Below, in pieces: positions 11,621 to 22,972 of a stretch of 64,000 nucleotides of DNA (positions within the stretch are counted from its first letter, which is position 1; every line of letters starts with the position of its first letter). A program made the translations under genes and the position numbers. The stretch spans positions 42,501-106,500 of the forward strand of contig JACEEZ010019778.1 in the NCBI GenBank assembly GCA_016584305.1. The letters are read 5' to 3'. The notes under the pieces were generated by a model. The model was not told the DNA's origin. It ran no database searches and was given only the letters and a program-made list of their open reading frames with translations. The stretch comes from Chionoecetes opilio (lineage: Eukaryota; Arthropoda; Malacostraca; Decapoda; Majidae).

Positions 11621-12216
11621 CAAATGTTGAAACACTTTTTAAGGGCCCCAAAACTATTTGCAATGCACACATCCAATATGTTAGAGAGAAATATCAGTTG
11701 GTAATCCTCAAAGTGTTCAACACTAGTCAATTACAAATAAGATTTACCATCTATTAAATCCAGCCTCTATACCTGAAATTGAGATCAGTTAAAGACAAGC
11801 ACACACCTTCCCGACATGTGTTCATTTTCCCATCCAATGGGAACAGCTGCAAGATCGTAGATCAGCTGCAAGGAGTCTGAGCACAGAAGTATTGGTGGCG
11901 GGGCATCTCTCGCTCTATAAAGTTGTCATGTTCTTTGCAGACACCCTGGTGGGTTAAAAGGGAATGGTAAAATATGAAAATGGTTAGGTCGCATAAAATG
12001 TTGACCGTGAAGAAGCCGATTAAGGCCGATATTACTGTGATCTATTTTAGATTAGATTATTGATGGTAGCATAAGTCCCTTTCAGTTACATATTACAGTT
12101 TAAATCCTTAACTTGGCGCTGCACAATAACCAGCTGCCTATTCTTCCCTTCTGAATGTTGTTTGTTTGACCTTGACCATTTTTTCCTGTTACTTTTCATT
12201 CCCATTATTCAGTTTG
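11621..12216. other. No gene recognised
   Basis: Unique-looking AT-rich sequence inside the 6.2-kb insertion, without an ORF or obvious repeat. Confidence 0.4.
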
Positions 12217-13085
12217 GTAAATATCCAGATGAACACCGAACTCACTTTGGTGGACCAAACTATTTTTTTCTGGTGTGTTTTTATGTGTTTTGAATGATTC
12301 TGCTAACTGTTTCTGTCGCAAACTTATTTTATATTTATTTATTTATTGCAAAAATGACAAAAAAAAAGAACCTAAACCAAACTAATATACCAAACCTAAC
12401 CCATACCTAACCTAAATCTACCCTAAAAAAAACTAACCTCTATCTACCTAAAAAAAAAAAAAAAAAAAAGAATTACGACAGAAACAGTTAGCACATTAAT
12501 TCAAAACACAGGTATTATTCTAGTGTTTGCCCATACTCCCTCTCCCACAAAACAAGCTTGGGGACCTGGGGGAATGCGGGATATTTGGCTGGGGTACAAA
12601 ATATGCGTCGCAACCACATAGTTTTTGAGTTAGGATGTGTTGAAAAAATTCCCTAGAGCTCGGGACAATTCATTAGATTTCTTGAGTCCAGAGAAGTGTG
12701 AACCGGACGATCCAAACATAATGATGACCGAAGTGTCGAGAACCCCCCCAACCCCACGCTAGGATGTTTGGTTAGGTTAGGTTAGGTTAGGTTATCGGTG
12801 GGTAAAGCCCCCCGCTATGTTAGGTTAATTTTAGTTGGGCAAATTTCTCTACATATAAGGAAATTCCCTAGATCGAGGAAATTTTACCCCCCCCCCCCAT
12901 ACACAACTCTTAAACTATGTCTTTCCAACGCATAATTTGTTCCTCACCCGAAAACCCCGCATTCCCACAGGTCCCAAATTTACCAAATTGGGTAGAACTT
13001 TACCAAAACACATAAAAACACACCAGAAAAAAAATGTTTCGTCCACCAAAGTGAGTTCGGTGTTCATCTGGATAAATACCCAAAG
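12217..13085. repeat. Nested inverted repeats (palindromic MITE-like)
   Basis: Outer arms of about 80 bp (12217-12296 and 13003-13085) are near-perfect reverse complements containing CAGATGAACACCGAACTCAC. A second inverted pair lies inside (12283-12318 against 12477-12512, sharing GCTAACTGTTTCTGTCG). The sequence can therefore fold as two hairpins. An A-run at 12452-12469 and a TTAGG run at 12770-12795 lie between the arms. Confidence 0.65.
12770..12795. repeat. Short (TTAGG)n run
   Basis: Four tandem GGTTA pentamers in a C/T-rich context. Too short for a telomere; scattered interstitial runs like this are common in arthropod DNA. Confidence 0.7.
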
Positions 13086-13731
13086 AAATGTTACACTCCT
13101 GCACACACTAATTAGGATGGGCACTGCAATACCACAGGTGACGTTAGCACAATGACAACAGTAATCTTTCATCACAATAACTGCAGGTAAACTTAACTTT
13201 ATGTGCCGTCAGGTGACACGCCTAAGTTAAAGCCTTATTTTGATTATTGTAATACTCTTTCATTAATTTGCCGTGTTTTTTGCAATATTGTTAAGATTTT
13301 TTATGCCTAATATTACCTAATGTTGATATAATGTACTGCGAACTCGGAATATTGCAGATAATAATCACTATTGCTTGCAGGGGCGAGCTGGGCCGACAAG
13401 CAAGGATGTTTACATGTCATGTATTTCAAAGCTCAGCATTATTTCATCCCTTTGCATATCACCACACCCTCCTACATACCTTATGGCGTCCTTGGGGAAG
13501 AGATGAAGTCTTATCCGGGATGATAGTACTTCTTTTCTTGCCGCAAACACAGCAACTGCCACTCTTTAGTACTTGGAGCCATTTTGAAAATTTGTTGTTG
13601 TAACGGAACTGAGGTCTTGGTCTTGGGCTGGGCCTCCCAGTATGCATAGTCTGCCCGCCGCGCCCGCCGCGCCATCTCCAGCAAAAAAATCGCATTGACC
13701 CCTGTCCTCACCCTCGGCCATTGAACTCTCT
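13086..13731. other. Right interior of hAT-like insertion, no gene seen
   Basis: Frames at 13331-13711 on both strands overlap the subterminal region and the right TIR and carry no recognisable domain. GCGGGCGCGGCGGGC-type subterminal repeats lie at 13650-13670. Confidence 0.4.
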
Positions 13732-13753
13732 TATCCTCTATATACTATCCTTG

Positions 13754-14933
13754 GGTGCCCCCGTGTACCTGGCGGCTGTCATGGAGTACTTGGCTGCTGA
13801 GGTCTTGAGTCAGGTTGGCTCGCTGAGCAAGTGCGACAACGGCCTCTGAGATGTGTATGTTTGGTAAGCCGTTATCTATTAGGATTTTTGGAAACATTTT
13901 GCAATATATGTCAATGTCTCCTTTACTAAGGGTATTGGCAGCAGCTGAGCAGGCAAAAACCTTGGCGCTCATGATGGACGAGGCAAGGGGCACGGGTTCG
14001 GAAAGGAGAAAGGATGGGTTGGGTTTGGGTGTGGGTAAGAGAGGTGGTGGGTGGTGTTGAGGAGCGGGGGGCCTTGCCGCCTGAGCGTAGGAAGGGGTTG
14101 AGGAATGTGGGGAAGGAATGTGAGGCTGATGGTTATATGTAGGGATGGGTGCAGGGGTGTTTTGTGTTTTTGTGGCGAGCTTTTTGGTGGGGCAGCTATA
14201 AGAGACAGCAGTGTGTGTTCCGTCACAATTTAGACATTTGTGCACGTCTGACGTGTTCCGTCACAATTTAGATATTTGTGCACGTCTGACGTGCATTGCG
14301 TGTGGATGTGGCCTTGAGCAGCACATTTGGAGCAAACTAGGGTGGTCATTTTACAGCGGTATGTGGGGTGGTCAAATTTGTAGCATTTTAGGCATTGTTG
14401 TATGGGTTTGTATTGTTCAGGTTCAATGTTGTAGGAGGGTATTATGATGGAACCTACCCTAATGCCTCCCAATGAAATGGGAGTTTCTTGGCTTCGTTTT
14501 GGTGTGAGCAGCGAATTTTTAGGATAGGGAATTTTGAGCTGCGAATCAGGTAGAGGTCCTCAACAGTTACCTCGTTGCGCGTGTTTATGTCTTGGATAAG
14601 CGCTTGTGTTGGTTGGCTGTGGAGAGTTTGACAGACCCGGAAGGCCATGATGGTTCTGGCAGTCCGGGCTTGCACGGATTCCACCAAGTGGAACCCATTG
14701 TTCATGAGTTTCCGTGTGTTTGTTATGTTAATGTAGTTGGTGTAGTCTTCATTGTCCGCTAGGCGAACAATGATTTTCTTCCCGGAGTAGAAGCACCTGA
14801 CATGTGGGATCTCTGTGATGTTGAAAAATGCTGTGCTTATGTCTGCAGGTGGTGTAGTGGAGTCAAAGGTATAGTGAAGTGTGAGATTTGGAGGAGGCAT
14901 GTGTAGAGGGGGGAGGTGGTTGTGGGATGTCAT
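13754..14933 (-). pseudogene. gag-like ORF1 of the jockey-like LINE
   Basis: The minus-strand start is at 14933 (MTSHNHLPPLHMPPPNL). An RRM/PRE_C2HC-like region of about 150 residues follows, then three CCHC-type knuckles: CLKCYKFDHPTYRC, CSKCAAQGHIHTQC and CLNCDGTHTAVSYSC. A Pro-rich tail runs into the insertion boundary at 13754. In the retrotransposition cycle this protein binds the element RNA. The ORF is broken near 14465 (frame change) and at 14217-14292, where a 38-bp tandem duplication interrupts the third knuckle. Beyond the 6.2-kb insertion the frame resumes at 7587 with a Ser/Pro-rich segment, so the reading was originally continuous. Confidence 0.85.
14217..14292. repeat. 38-bp tandem duplication in gag
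   Basis: Two adjacent copies containing CGTCACAATTTAGA.ATTTG, with one difference. The duplication shifts the frame through the third zinc knuckle. Confidence 0.85.
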
Positions 14934-15019
14934 GGTGCCAGAAGCATGTGAGGAGATAAGGTGAGTATTAGGGATATAATAAATGAAGGGACCACTAGCT
15001 ATCTGACTATTACCGGTAG

Positions 15020-15780
15020 AAAAACCTTCGTAATAGATACAACATACGCAATGTATCGCTGGAAATATCAGAAGGTGAAAAAGATCTCGGAGTGAGGGTG
15101 AGCCCAGACCTCCGCCATAGGAAACAAGGTGTTGAGGCTTGAACTAGAGCTAATAGAGTGTTAGGATTCATTACCAGAAGTGTTGAAAGTAGAAGTACGG
15201 CAGTTATTCTAAAGCTTTATCTGGCTCTAGTCAGACCTCACCTAGACTATGCTGTTCAGTTTTGGTCTCCATATTACAGGATGGATATAGCCTTGTTAGA
15301 ATCAGTGCAGAGAAGGATGAACAAAATTATTCAAGGGATGCGTAACTTTAGCTATGAGAAGACACTGAAGCTATTAAAGTTACACTCACTCGAGAGACGC
15401 AGAGTAAAAGGCGATCTGGTAGAAATTTTTAAGTGGATAAAGGGATATAATTAAGGAGAGGTAGGAAAAGTTCTTACGGCTATTAACCAGGGTAGAACAA
15501 GAAGTAATGGATTCAAGCTGGAAAAGCGTAGATTTAAAAAAGAAGTAGGTAAAAACTGGTTCACAAATTGAATGGTAGTTGGTGGTGAATGATTGGAATG
15601 GACTCAGTAGACAGGTAGTTAGTGCGGAGTCATTAGGGAGCTTTATAGTGGGGCTGGATAGGTTCATGGATGGGGATGAAAGGTGAATATAGGTAGTGTT
15701 AGGTAACAGGAACTACCACGTGTAGGCCTCACGGTCTCTTGTAGCTTCCTTACTTTCTTATGTTATTATGTACGTAGGTG
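15020..15780 (+). pseudogene. CR1-like LINE 3' end
   Basis: Plus-strand frames give the post-RT C-terminus: a GVRVSPDLRHRKQGVE-type block, VLGFITRSVESRS, LYLALVRPHLDYAVQFWSPY, LLESVQRRMNKIIQGM and LERRRVKGDLVEIFKW, open at 15158-15454, then decayed sequence to about 15700. The 3' end runs through CGGTCTCTTGTAGCTTCCTT to a short TTCTTATGTTATTATGT repeat, the kind of short tandem 3' tail expected of CR1/L2-type elements. The same 3' end lies on the minus strand at 37585-38150. It is 5' truncated, as is usual after incomplete reverse transcription. Confidence 0.85.
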
Positions 15781-16285
15781 GAGTGGGACCGGTGTCGTGT
15801 GACAAGTGGTCTGTTTATGAGGTGCAATCCCCCTTTGTTTACTTAGAAAAGAAAACGCGAACTGCGCATGCGCGGAGGCGAATATTTTTTAGTAAATTGA
15901 TGTAAAGGGCCTATTTCATCCCTATATTCAACTAATCTTTCTTCTAAATCTTCAGATATGTTGGTGGAGGACGCCTGCGAATGCTTTGCGGATAACAAGT
16001 CTTTGTTAGTCTTGATAAGTAGTTAGCAATGACATGATTCGGTTTTTTTTTGTAAGTTCCACTGGAAATATTTTTGGAAAAAAGGTAATACGTGATCAAG
16101 CTATTAGTATCCTAATTCTTTTTTAACCCGTGAGCTGCGGCATGCCTTCCGGAAGCGCTATTTTAATAACATACAAAAACCGCACCAACATTCGTAGAAG
16201 TCTACAAACTGTGTCACATTACGCCTTGATGTCAGCCCTCGATACCACACACCATCATCTGCCAACTACGCTTTATACGCTGGGA
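15781..16285. other. No gene recognised
   Basis: Mixed sequence without a recognisable ORF or clear repeat. Confidence 0.4.
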
Positions 16286-16506
16286 TACCACTCCTTGGGT
16301 TTTTTCCCAAGATCTTGGGGTTTAGGTCCTACGGTTTGATATTTTTTGTATATCTTTGGACTTTAGGAGGGATTATTCAAGTATTTATCCAGTAGTTTAT
16401 CTGAAGGTATGGTACAATGGTACCTATGCTTACATTGAGATAAACTACTGGATAAATACTTTAATAATCCCCTGAAAATCTTGGGAAAAATTCCAAGGAG
16501 TGGCAT
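16286..16506. repeat. Snap-back inverted repeat (MITE-like)
   Basis: The left arm starts near CCACTCCTTGGGTTTTTTCC and ends GTATTTATCCAGTAGTTTAT at about 16402. The right arm, 16438-16505, is its reverse complement. The left arm carries an extra stretch of about 50 bp. The loop of about 35 bp contains its own GGTA..TACC symmetry. No ORF. Confidence 0.7.
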
Positions 16507-16539
16507 CCTTGACGCCACTTCAGTAGGCTCTCGCAAGCG

Positions 16540-17408
16540 GTTTGGTGCCATTCGCGCTAGATATTTCAACTCCCGACCACAACCACAGCATAACCCCATA
16601 CGTTTGGTTAAAAATAGATATATTGCCAGATGAGGATTTTTACTACCTTGCGTTCCTTGACGTTGATGTGATTTTCATCCTTGAGGTCTCCTGGCTCAAT
16701 ACCAAGGTCCAGGTGTTTGGAGACTTACTAGATGAAGCAGTACAGTCTGTTCATGCGTGTGGCGAGGACATTGAGATCTTGGAAAGTTTTACATACCTTG
16801 GTAGCGCAGTCCATAATGACGGCGGGTCACGTCAAGAAGTCTTACGGCGGATTGGCATAGCCCACGGTGTTATGGACTCGCTCAGCGGGAGTATTTAGCG
16901 TTGTCGGTACCTGTGCAGGAGGACACAGATCCGGATCTTCAAGTCGCTTGTGATCCCTGTCTTACTCTGGTTGTGAGACATGGACACTAAATAGTGACTT
17001 GAAGAGACGAATCAATGCCTTTGGTAATAAGTGTCTTCGCAGAATCATGGGATATCGCTGGGATGATTACGTGTCAAATCAGCGATTGCACCGTGAGACT
17101 GAATCGAGGCCTATTACCTGCATAGTCCGTCAGCGCCAACTTCGGCTATATGGGCATGTGGCACGCTACCCTGAAACCGATCCTTCCCATCGGGTTGTAT
17201 CTGTAAGAGACAATCCGGCGTGGAGGAGGCCAAGGGGGCGCCCACAAGGCTCGTGGCTGGGGCAAGTTGATGTTTCTTGTCGAGAGCTGCTTGGTATGGG
17301 AAAGGAGCCTGCATGGGAACTCGCGTGTGGTGACCCCCGGGAGTGGCGTCGTAGGGTGGGCGAGGCGACGCGCCCCCCGGCGTATGCCCCCAATGATTGA
17401 TGATTGAT
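16540..17408 (+). pseudogene. RTE-like LINE ORF2 C-terminus
   Basis: Frames include KVQVFGDLLDEAVQSVHAC, ILESFTYLGSAVHNDGGS, the LVIPVLL block after the palm, then an open stretch (16999-17400) with KCLRRIMGYRWDDYVSNQ, RQRQLRLYGHVARYPETDP, RRPRGRPQGSWLGQVDVSC and a final RVGEATRPPAYAPND. It is followed directly by a TGATTGATGATTGATTG tail, the short 3' tandem tail of RTE-type elements. A frameshift or stop lies at about 16900-16990, and the catalytic RT is absent (5' truncation). The very basic C-terminus is typical of this abundant family. Confidence 0.85.
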
Positions 17409-17776
17409 TGCAGAATCATGGGATATCGCTGGGATGATTACGTGTAAAAAAAGCGATTCCACCGTGAAACGGAATCGAGGCCTACTACCTGCATAGTCCG
17501 TCAGCACCAACTTCGGCTATATGGGCATGTGGCACGCTACCATAAAACTGATCCTTCCCATCGGGTTTTATCTGCAAGAGACAATACGGAGTGGAGGAGG
17601 CCAAGGGGGCGCCCACAAGGCTCGTGGCTGGGGCAAGTTGATGTTTCTTGTCGAGAGCTGCCTGGTATGGGAAAGGAGCCTGCATGGGGACTTGCGCGTG
17701 GTGACCCCCGGGAGTGGCGTCGTAGGGTGGGCGAGGCGACGCGCCCCCCGGCGTATGCCCCCAATAATTGATTGAT
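17409..17776 (+). pseudogene. Second tandem copy of the RTE-like 3' end
   Basis: It begins with GCAGAATCATGGGATATCGC, as 17037 does, and repeats the same coding tail with about 5% differences, again ending in an ATTGATTGATT tail. The copies stand head to tail with only the tail of the first between them. Confidence 0.85.
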
Positions 17777-18246
17777 TAGGCTACTATATAATTTATACTT
17801 AATATCTTATAATTTAGAAATTGAAAAAGATGTGAGTTGGCAACTCAAAATATGTGAGTTGGCAACTTTGCCTGAGAAACCAGACGTGGGTAGCGGTGGC
17901 TGGCGGCCACGACTGACTCATCAGTCGTGTGATCACTTTCAATAGTGTACCACCGTTTCTTTACAGCAGTCTCTGTTGAAAGCTCATTAAAAGTATTTTT
18001 TTCAAAAATTTGCAGGTATTAACAGTTTTAGAGTAATACTTTTAATAGATAGTATTCACATGATATCACGACATCCGGGTATTGTTGGGGGCAAGACTTG
18101 TAAACACAGAAGAAGAAGTACCAGAAGAAGTGTCCATTAGTAATTTGGACGCATTGTGTTATCCATCGACCACTTAATGATGTGGGTAACACGAACTTGA
18201 AGAAGTCAGTAAACGGGTAATGAAACAAAAAAGGTTGGGAACCACT
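17777..18246. mobile_element. hAT right-end remnant
   Basis: The right end GGTTGGGAACCACTG (18232-18246) matches the reverse complement of the common CAGTGGTTCCCAACC hAT end. It is followed by GTCTAGAG, which fits the nTCTAGAn target preference of Charlie-type hATs. No matching left end is visible; it may have been lost at the RTE-like insertion. GAGTTGGCAACT occurs twice at 17835-17871. Confidence 0.55.
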
Positions 18247-18555
18247 GGTCTAGAGGATCTAGTCGATCTCTGAAGACCCTTTCCATGCGCAGCCTGTCTT
18301 GTTCTGTTGCCCTCAGGAATTCCATGATAGCTGAATTTTTTTTTTTGGGGGGGATAGGAATAGTTTGATGTGGTAATGGTTATGAAATTATAAAAGAGAA
18401 CTAGAATGCAAATTATTATATTTTGGAATATTTCAATATCCTAAATTTCTAATTATCACTCACTTTATAACCCTATCTAAGATGTCTCCTACATTGCTTA
18501 ATTAACCTAAAACACTTAAAAGCCATTTACATTGTAAGACTATTCACTATAGCTA
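18247..18555. other. No gene recognised
   Basis: AT-rich sequence without an ORF. Confidence 0.4.
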
Positions 18556-18941
18556 CAGTAAACCCTGGATAAACCCAACCAATTGGGGGGAAGTGTCGAT
18601 TGCAATATCTGATAGTTCGTTTTATAGGATGATCGGTTGTCCGCCTCATAAACTGAATGGAGTTTGGTTTATGAGGGCGTTGTTTGGGCATACGTGTTCA
18701 AACAAAGTTAACTGTATGTACAGTATTGTAGAGTAACATTTTATTTTGTACAAGGTAGTCCAATGGAGTAGTCCACAAACTATGAGGGCTGAATGTAAAT
18801 CGAGACGCACAGGCCGGCCAACGTGTTCGGTCGGCTCACCAATCGCCGCATATGCCGAACTAGAGTTCGGTATATCAGAGGCTTGTTCGAAGGCAACACG
18901 GCATTCGGTTTAACGAGGTTCGGTTTATTGAGGGTTTACTA
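18556..18941. mobile_element. pogo/Tigger-like MITE
   Basis: Ends are CAGTAAACCCTGGATAAACC and, on the opposite strand, TAGTAAACCCTCAATAAACC, with TA on both sides (18554-18555 and 18942-18943). TA duplication and CAGT-type ends with ATAAACC fit the Tc1/mariner pogo group. About 386 bp, non-coding. Confidence 0.75.
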
Positions 18942-18943
18942 TA

Positions 18944-19480
18944 TTTTAAATTTTTATTATGGGTTATGCGTATGATAATACTATGTAAAGTTAGGTAGGT
19001 GGTTTATGAGTGCTAATATGGCTATAGTTAAATGTGCCTGGTGGACGAAACATTCATTGCTAAACCCGATAAATTTTCACTGACTCGCTCATCGCATCAT
19101 CCCATCGCATGATGGTTATGGATAGATAAAAATATAAACCATAAACTAACCCTTTTTGACACTGAATAATGAAAATTAACGGTAGATAAAGGGTTTTCAT
19201 CATCTAAAAGAACAATTAATAATGTACGTAAGTGGAGAAAGAAAAGTTAATCTACCCTGATAAATATTTAGTTTAATCAAACCAAAACATATATATAGCC
19301 AAAAACACCTAATTTTTACCTTGATGAGACCAAACAATCACGGAATAAAGGTTAGTTTTCTTGATTCAGACTTTTTACCTAAGAATCCAATCAAGGAGAG
19401 TAACTAACCTAACTCTAATATACACTGAAATTAACTTAACAGAAGTTAACCAAAAAACTGAAAGAAAAGAAAAAGAAACA
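18944..19480. other. No gene recognised
   Basis: AT-rich sequence leading into the minisatellite; no supported feature. Confidence 0.4.
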
Positions 19481-20690
19481 CACCACCACCACCACCACAC
19501 CTGCTTGGTACCTAATGCCCCAAACACCACCACCACCACCACCACCACACCTGCTTGGTACCTAATGCCCCAAACACCACCACCACCACCACCACACCTG
19601 CTTGGTACCTAATGCCCCAAACACCACCACCACCACCACCACACCTGCTTGGTACCTAATGCCCCAAACACCACCACCACCACCATACCTGCTTGGTACC
19701 TAATGCCCCAAACACCACCACCACCACCACCACACCTGCTTGGTATCTAATGCCCCAAACACCACCACCACCACCACACCTGCTTGGTACCTAATGCCCC
19801 AAACATCACACCACCACCACCACCACCACCACCACCACACCTGCTTGGTACCTAATGCCCCAAACACCACCACCACCACCAGCACCACCACACCTGCTTG
19901 GTACCTAATGCCCCAAACACCACCACCACCACCAGCACCACCACACCTGCTTGGTACCTAATGCCCCAAACACCACCACCACCACCACCACCACCACCAC
20001 CACCACACCTGCTTGATAGTACCTAATGCCCCAAACACACATCACCACCACCTCCACCACCACGCCGGCTTGCTTGGTACCTAATGCCCCAAACACCACC
20101 ACCACCACACCTGCTTGGTACCTAATGCCCCAAACACCACCACCATCACCACCACACCTGCTTGGTACCTAATGCCCCAAACACACATCACACACCACCA
20201 CCACCACCACCACACCTGCTTGGTACCTAATGCCCCAAACACACATCACCACCACCATCACCACCACACCTGCTTGGTACCTAATGCCCCAAACACACAC
20301 CACCACCACCAGCACCACCACACCTGCTTGGTACACCTAATGCCCCAACCACACACCACCACCACAGCACCTGCTTGGTAGTACCTAATGCCCCAAACAC
20401 ACATCACCACCACCTCCACCACCACGCCGGCTTGTTTGGTACCTAATGCCCCAAACACCACCACCACCACACCTGCTTGTACCTAATGCCCCAACCACAC
20501 ACCACCACCACACCTGCTTGGTACCTAATGCCCAAACCACACATCAACACCATCACCACCACCACACCTGCTTGGTACCTAATGCCCCAACCACACATCA
20601 CCACCACCACCACACCTGCTTGGTACCTAATGCCCCAATCACACATCACGACCACCACCACCACCACCACCACCACACCTGCCAGGCTCA
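19481..20690. repeat. 23-unit minisatellite with CAC core
   Basis: Units of about 41-64 bp each hold a constant part, CACCTGCTTGGTACCTAATG then CCCCAAACA, and a variable CAC/ACC run of 3-12 triplets with AGC, ATC or CTC interruptions. I count 23 occurrences of the CTAATGCCC core. Longer super-units (two types ending in ACACATCACCACCACCTCCA) recur at about 20035 and 20400, so blocks have been copied within the array. The His/Thr/Pro-rich open frames here are a by-product of the triplets. Confidence 0.95.
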
Positions 20691-20885
20691 CACACCTGCC
20701 TGGCACCTGTTACCACACCACACATGCCTGCCACCTGTTGTCAGCCCCACCACACACCACATCTGCCTGCCACCTGTTGCCAGCCCCCACCACACACCAT
20801 ACCTGTCTGCCACCTGGTGCCGGCCCCACCCACACCATACCTGCCTGCCACCTGTTGCCAGCCCCACCACACACCACCATGAACT
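20691..20885. repeat. Variant minisatellite block
   Basis: About four to five 40-bp units of the form GCCTGCCACCTGTTGCCAGC plus CCCACCACACACCA. They share CACCTG and CACCA with the main array and form its degenerate right edge. Confidence 0.85.
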
Positions 20886-22972
20886 ATGGAACATCAAAAC
20901 TGGACGTAAAATGACGACACAATTATCGCCGCCACGGACACAAACACTGTGCCAATGAGTGACGTTCATACCACGGCCTCTTGCACTTATTTCGGTTATT
21001 AGTATACATGTCCCTACTCTTGCAACAATATAAATGATCACAAATTAGTATTCACTATCAGAACTTACCTATATAAGTAGCTAGATGATGAGATCAGCTA
21101 CAGGAGACGGTGTTCCTTCCCGCTAAAATGTCTGATAAATCTGCTGGTAAGCCGCTACTAGACACAGGGAGCACTCGTAGGTTACCAGGAGATCTGCAAT
21201 ATCGTATGTGTTTGCTGAATAGAGTCTTGCCATGTGCGCGGAGGTACGATGAAATTTACCAGAGTTTTACCTCGTAAATGGTTTGCTGAATCCACCCCTA
21301 GACTTTATATATATATATATAATATTATATATATATATATTATATATATATATAATATATATATTATAGTAAATTACTGTAATATACTATTCCTTCATAT
21401 ATAATATTAAATTATATTATATATATTTAGTATAGTAATTTACTTATTTACTCTTCAAATCCTCCTATAAGGAAATAGTCTAGATTACAAGTGGTCCACT
21501 GTATGCATCAAGCCATGATCTCCTGTCATTTCTAAGCCTGCTTTCAAAACTTTCAAGTTGAATCATGTTCAGGTTAGGTATGTTAACTGGCAGATTATAA
21601 CTCGTCTACACACGATCCAGTCTGCTATTATACTCAGATTACCCATCTTATTTCATAGGTGGAACAAACAATTATCTTGCTAAACTTAGATACTTCCCAA
21701 GCAGGATGAGTGTCTCTAAATGCTCCTGCCTCAAATCTGTCCTGCGCAGAGACAACTTCCCCAATGGTGGTCATGTGTGCTGCCATACACCGTGACACAG
21801 AAGCATGGTTATGTATCAGCTCAGCATTGCAGACCACTGTGCAAATTTATGAGTGAAACCTTTCCGGTTCACACGCAGATGTGCTCATTCCATGTTGTGA
21901 GCTTTAATGGGTATGGAGTGTCTCTTCAGCCCCGAATTACGTGGGAAACATCCAATTGCCGATGCATGCAAGATGTTCTCATTCATTTTCACCATATTGG
22001 CTGGGATCTTATCTCCATTTACGCCTCTCGTAGAGACCATGAGTGAATGCAGATTATCTGCTCACACTTGACTGATGCATCCATGTGGAATCCAGCAATT
22101 ACGTTTGAACAGTCACCACTCGCCAGAACCGCAGATGTTCACCAGAACTTGTTTGGTAGAAGTGTGGTATTGGCCTGTAGGCGTTCTTCTTGTTGGCCTT
22201 GTAATAAGTGGGACAGTCCTGCAGAGACTCATGATGTTCATTGCCAAGGTAGCCTTAGTATCTCAACAGTTCTCATCCTCACATGTGAGATAGGGTGAGG
22301 GAATCTTGTTTACTCCTTTCACGCCTCATTGCGACTAGGAGCTAACTGCCTCAGTCATCACGACGGGACCGAGTTCGTACACTGGCAAAACGCCTGAAAA
22401 TTCACAACTACATGCTATCGCCAAACTATTTAACACCGCTACGTGGCCATATTTAGTCATCCACGATCTCATTCAAACACTCTTGCAACTCTGTTATTGC
22501 GTTACCACACCTATTTTTAACGTTGTAGCCACTGTTACACAAGGCTGTACTTTACCTTTTAAACAGAAGATGAATGTGTGCAAAGGACATCCAGCAATCC
22601 ACTAAGTCAGGGTCTGACCATGCCCTTAGTTTTCAGTGACTTTAGCGGTGCCACTAAGGCGGCATTCTCGTCTGAGCATAGCGGTGGGAGGGCAAATTTG
22701 CTTTACCACAGGCGCCCTAGTGGATAGGGAGCCCTAGCTCGCTCTCAGCATCTGACCCCAGGAGGGTAGGTGCAGGATGCGTCATGCATGTAATCGCTGT
22801 GAAACGTAGGTCGCCAGTTATATGAAAATTTTAAGATGATTCGGGTATAGCCCAAAGACTACTGTATACGGGACTTGCTACTCAGTTTGGGCTATTTCCA
22901 GTGGAGACCAATGCCGCGATTCCTGACATTTTCAAACCCATCACTCCCATTTCCCTTCCTATGGTTTATTAG
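20886..22972. other. No gene recognised; AT microsatellite
   Basis: A (TA)n palindromic tract lies at 21306-21430. Open frames at 21634-22298 overlap on both strands and show no domain. 22852-22869 carries the 18-base match to the 9023 palindrome. Confidence 0.45.

Larger units (their letters stand above)
7596..13753. mobile_element. 6158-bp hAT-like insertion, non-autonomous
   Basis: The ends are perfect 22-bp TIRs. The left runs 7596-7617, starting CAAGGATAGTATATAGAG. The right, 13732-13753, is its exact reverse complement. Both are bordered by the 8-bp duplication GGTGCCCC. An 8-bp duplication with a CA..TG-ended terminal repeat fits the hAT superfamily, though P-like elements also make 8-bp duplications. 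The element interrupts the minus-strand jockey-like gag. Deleting it together with one copy of the duplication joins the gag frame without a shift. I see no transposase inside. The cargo consists of decayed LINE and MITE sequence, microsatellites and unassigned DNA, so any mobilisation must have been in trans. Confidence 0.8.

Noticed and set aside
19481..20690. Regularly spaced repeats resembling a CRISPR array
   Set aside because: The 'spacers' are themselves CAC microsatellite runs, unit lengths vary, and the setting is eukaryotic.
19361..20958. Long His/Thr/Pro-rich and Val/Trp-rich open frames on both strands
   Set aside because: They are translations of the CAC-containing minisatellite in several frames, with no independent coding evidence.
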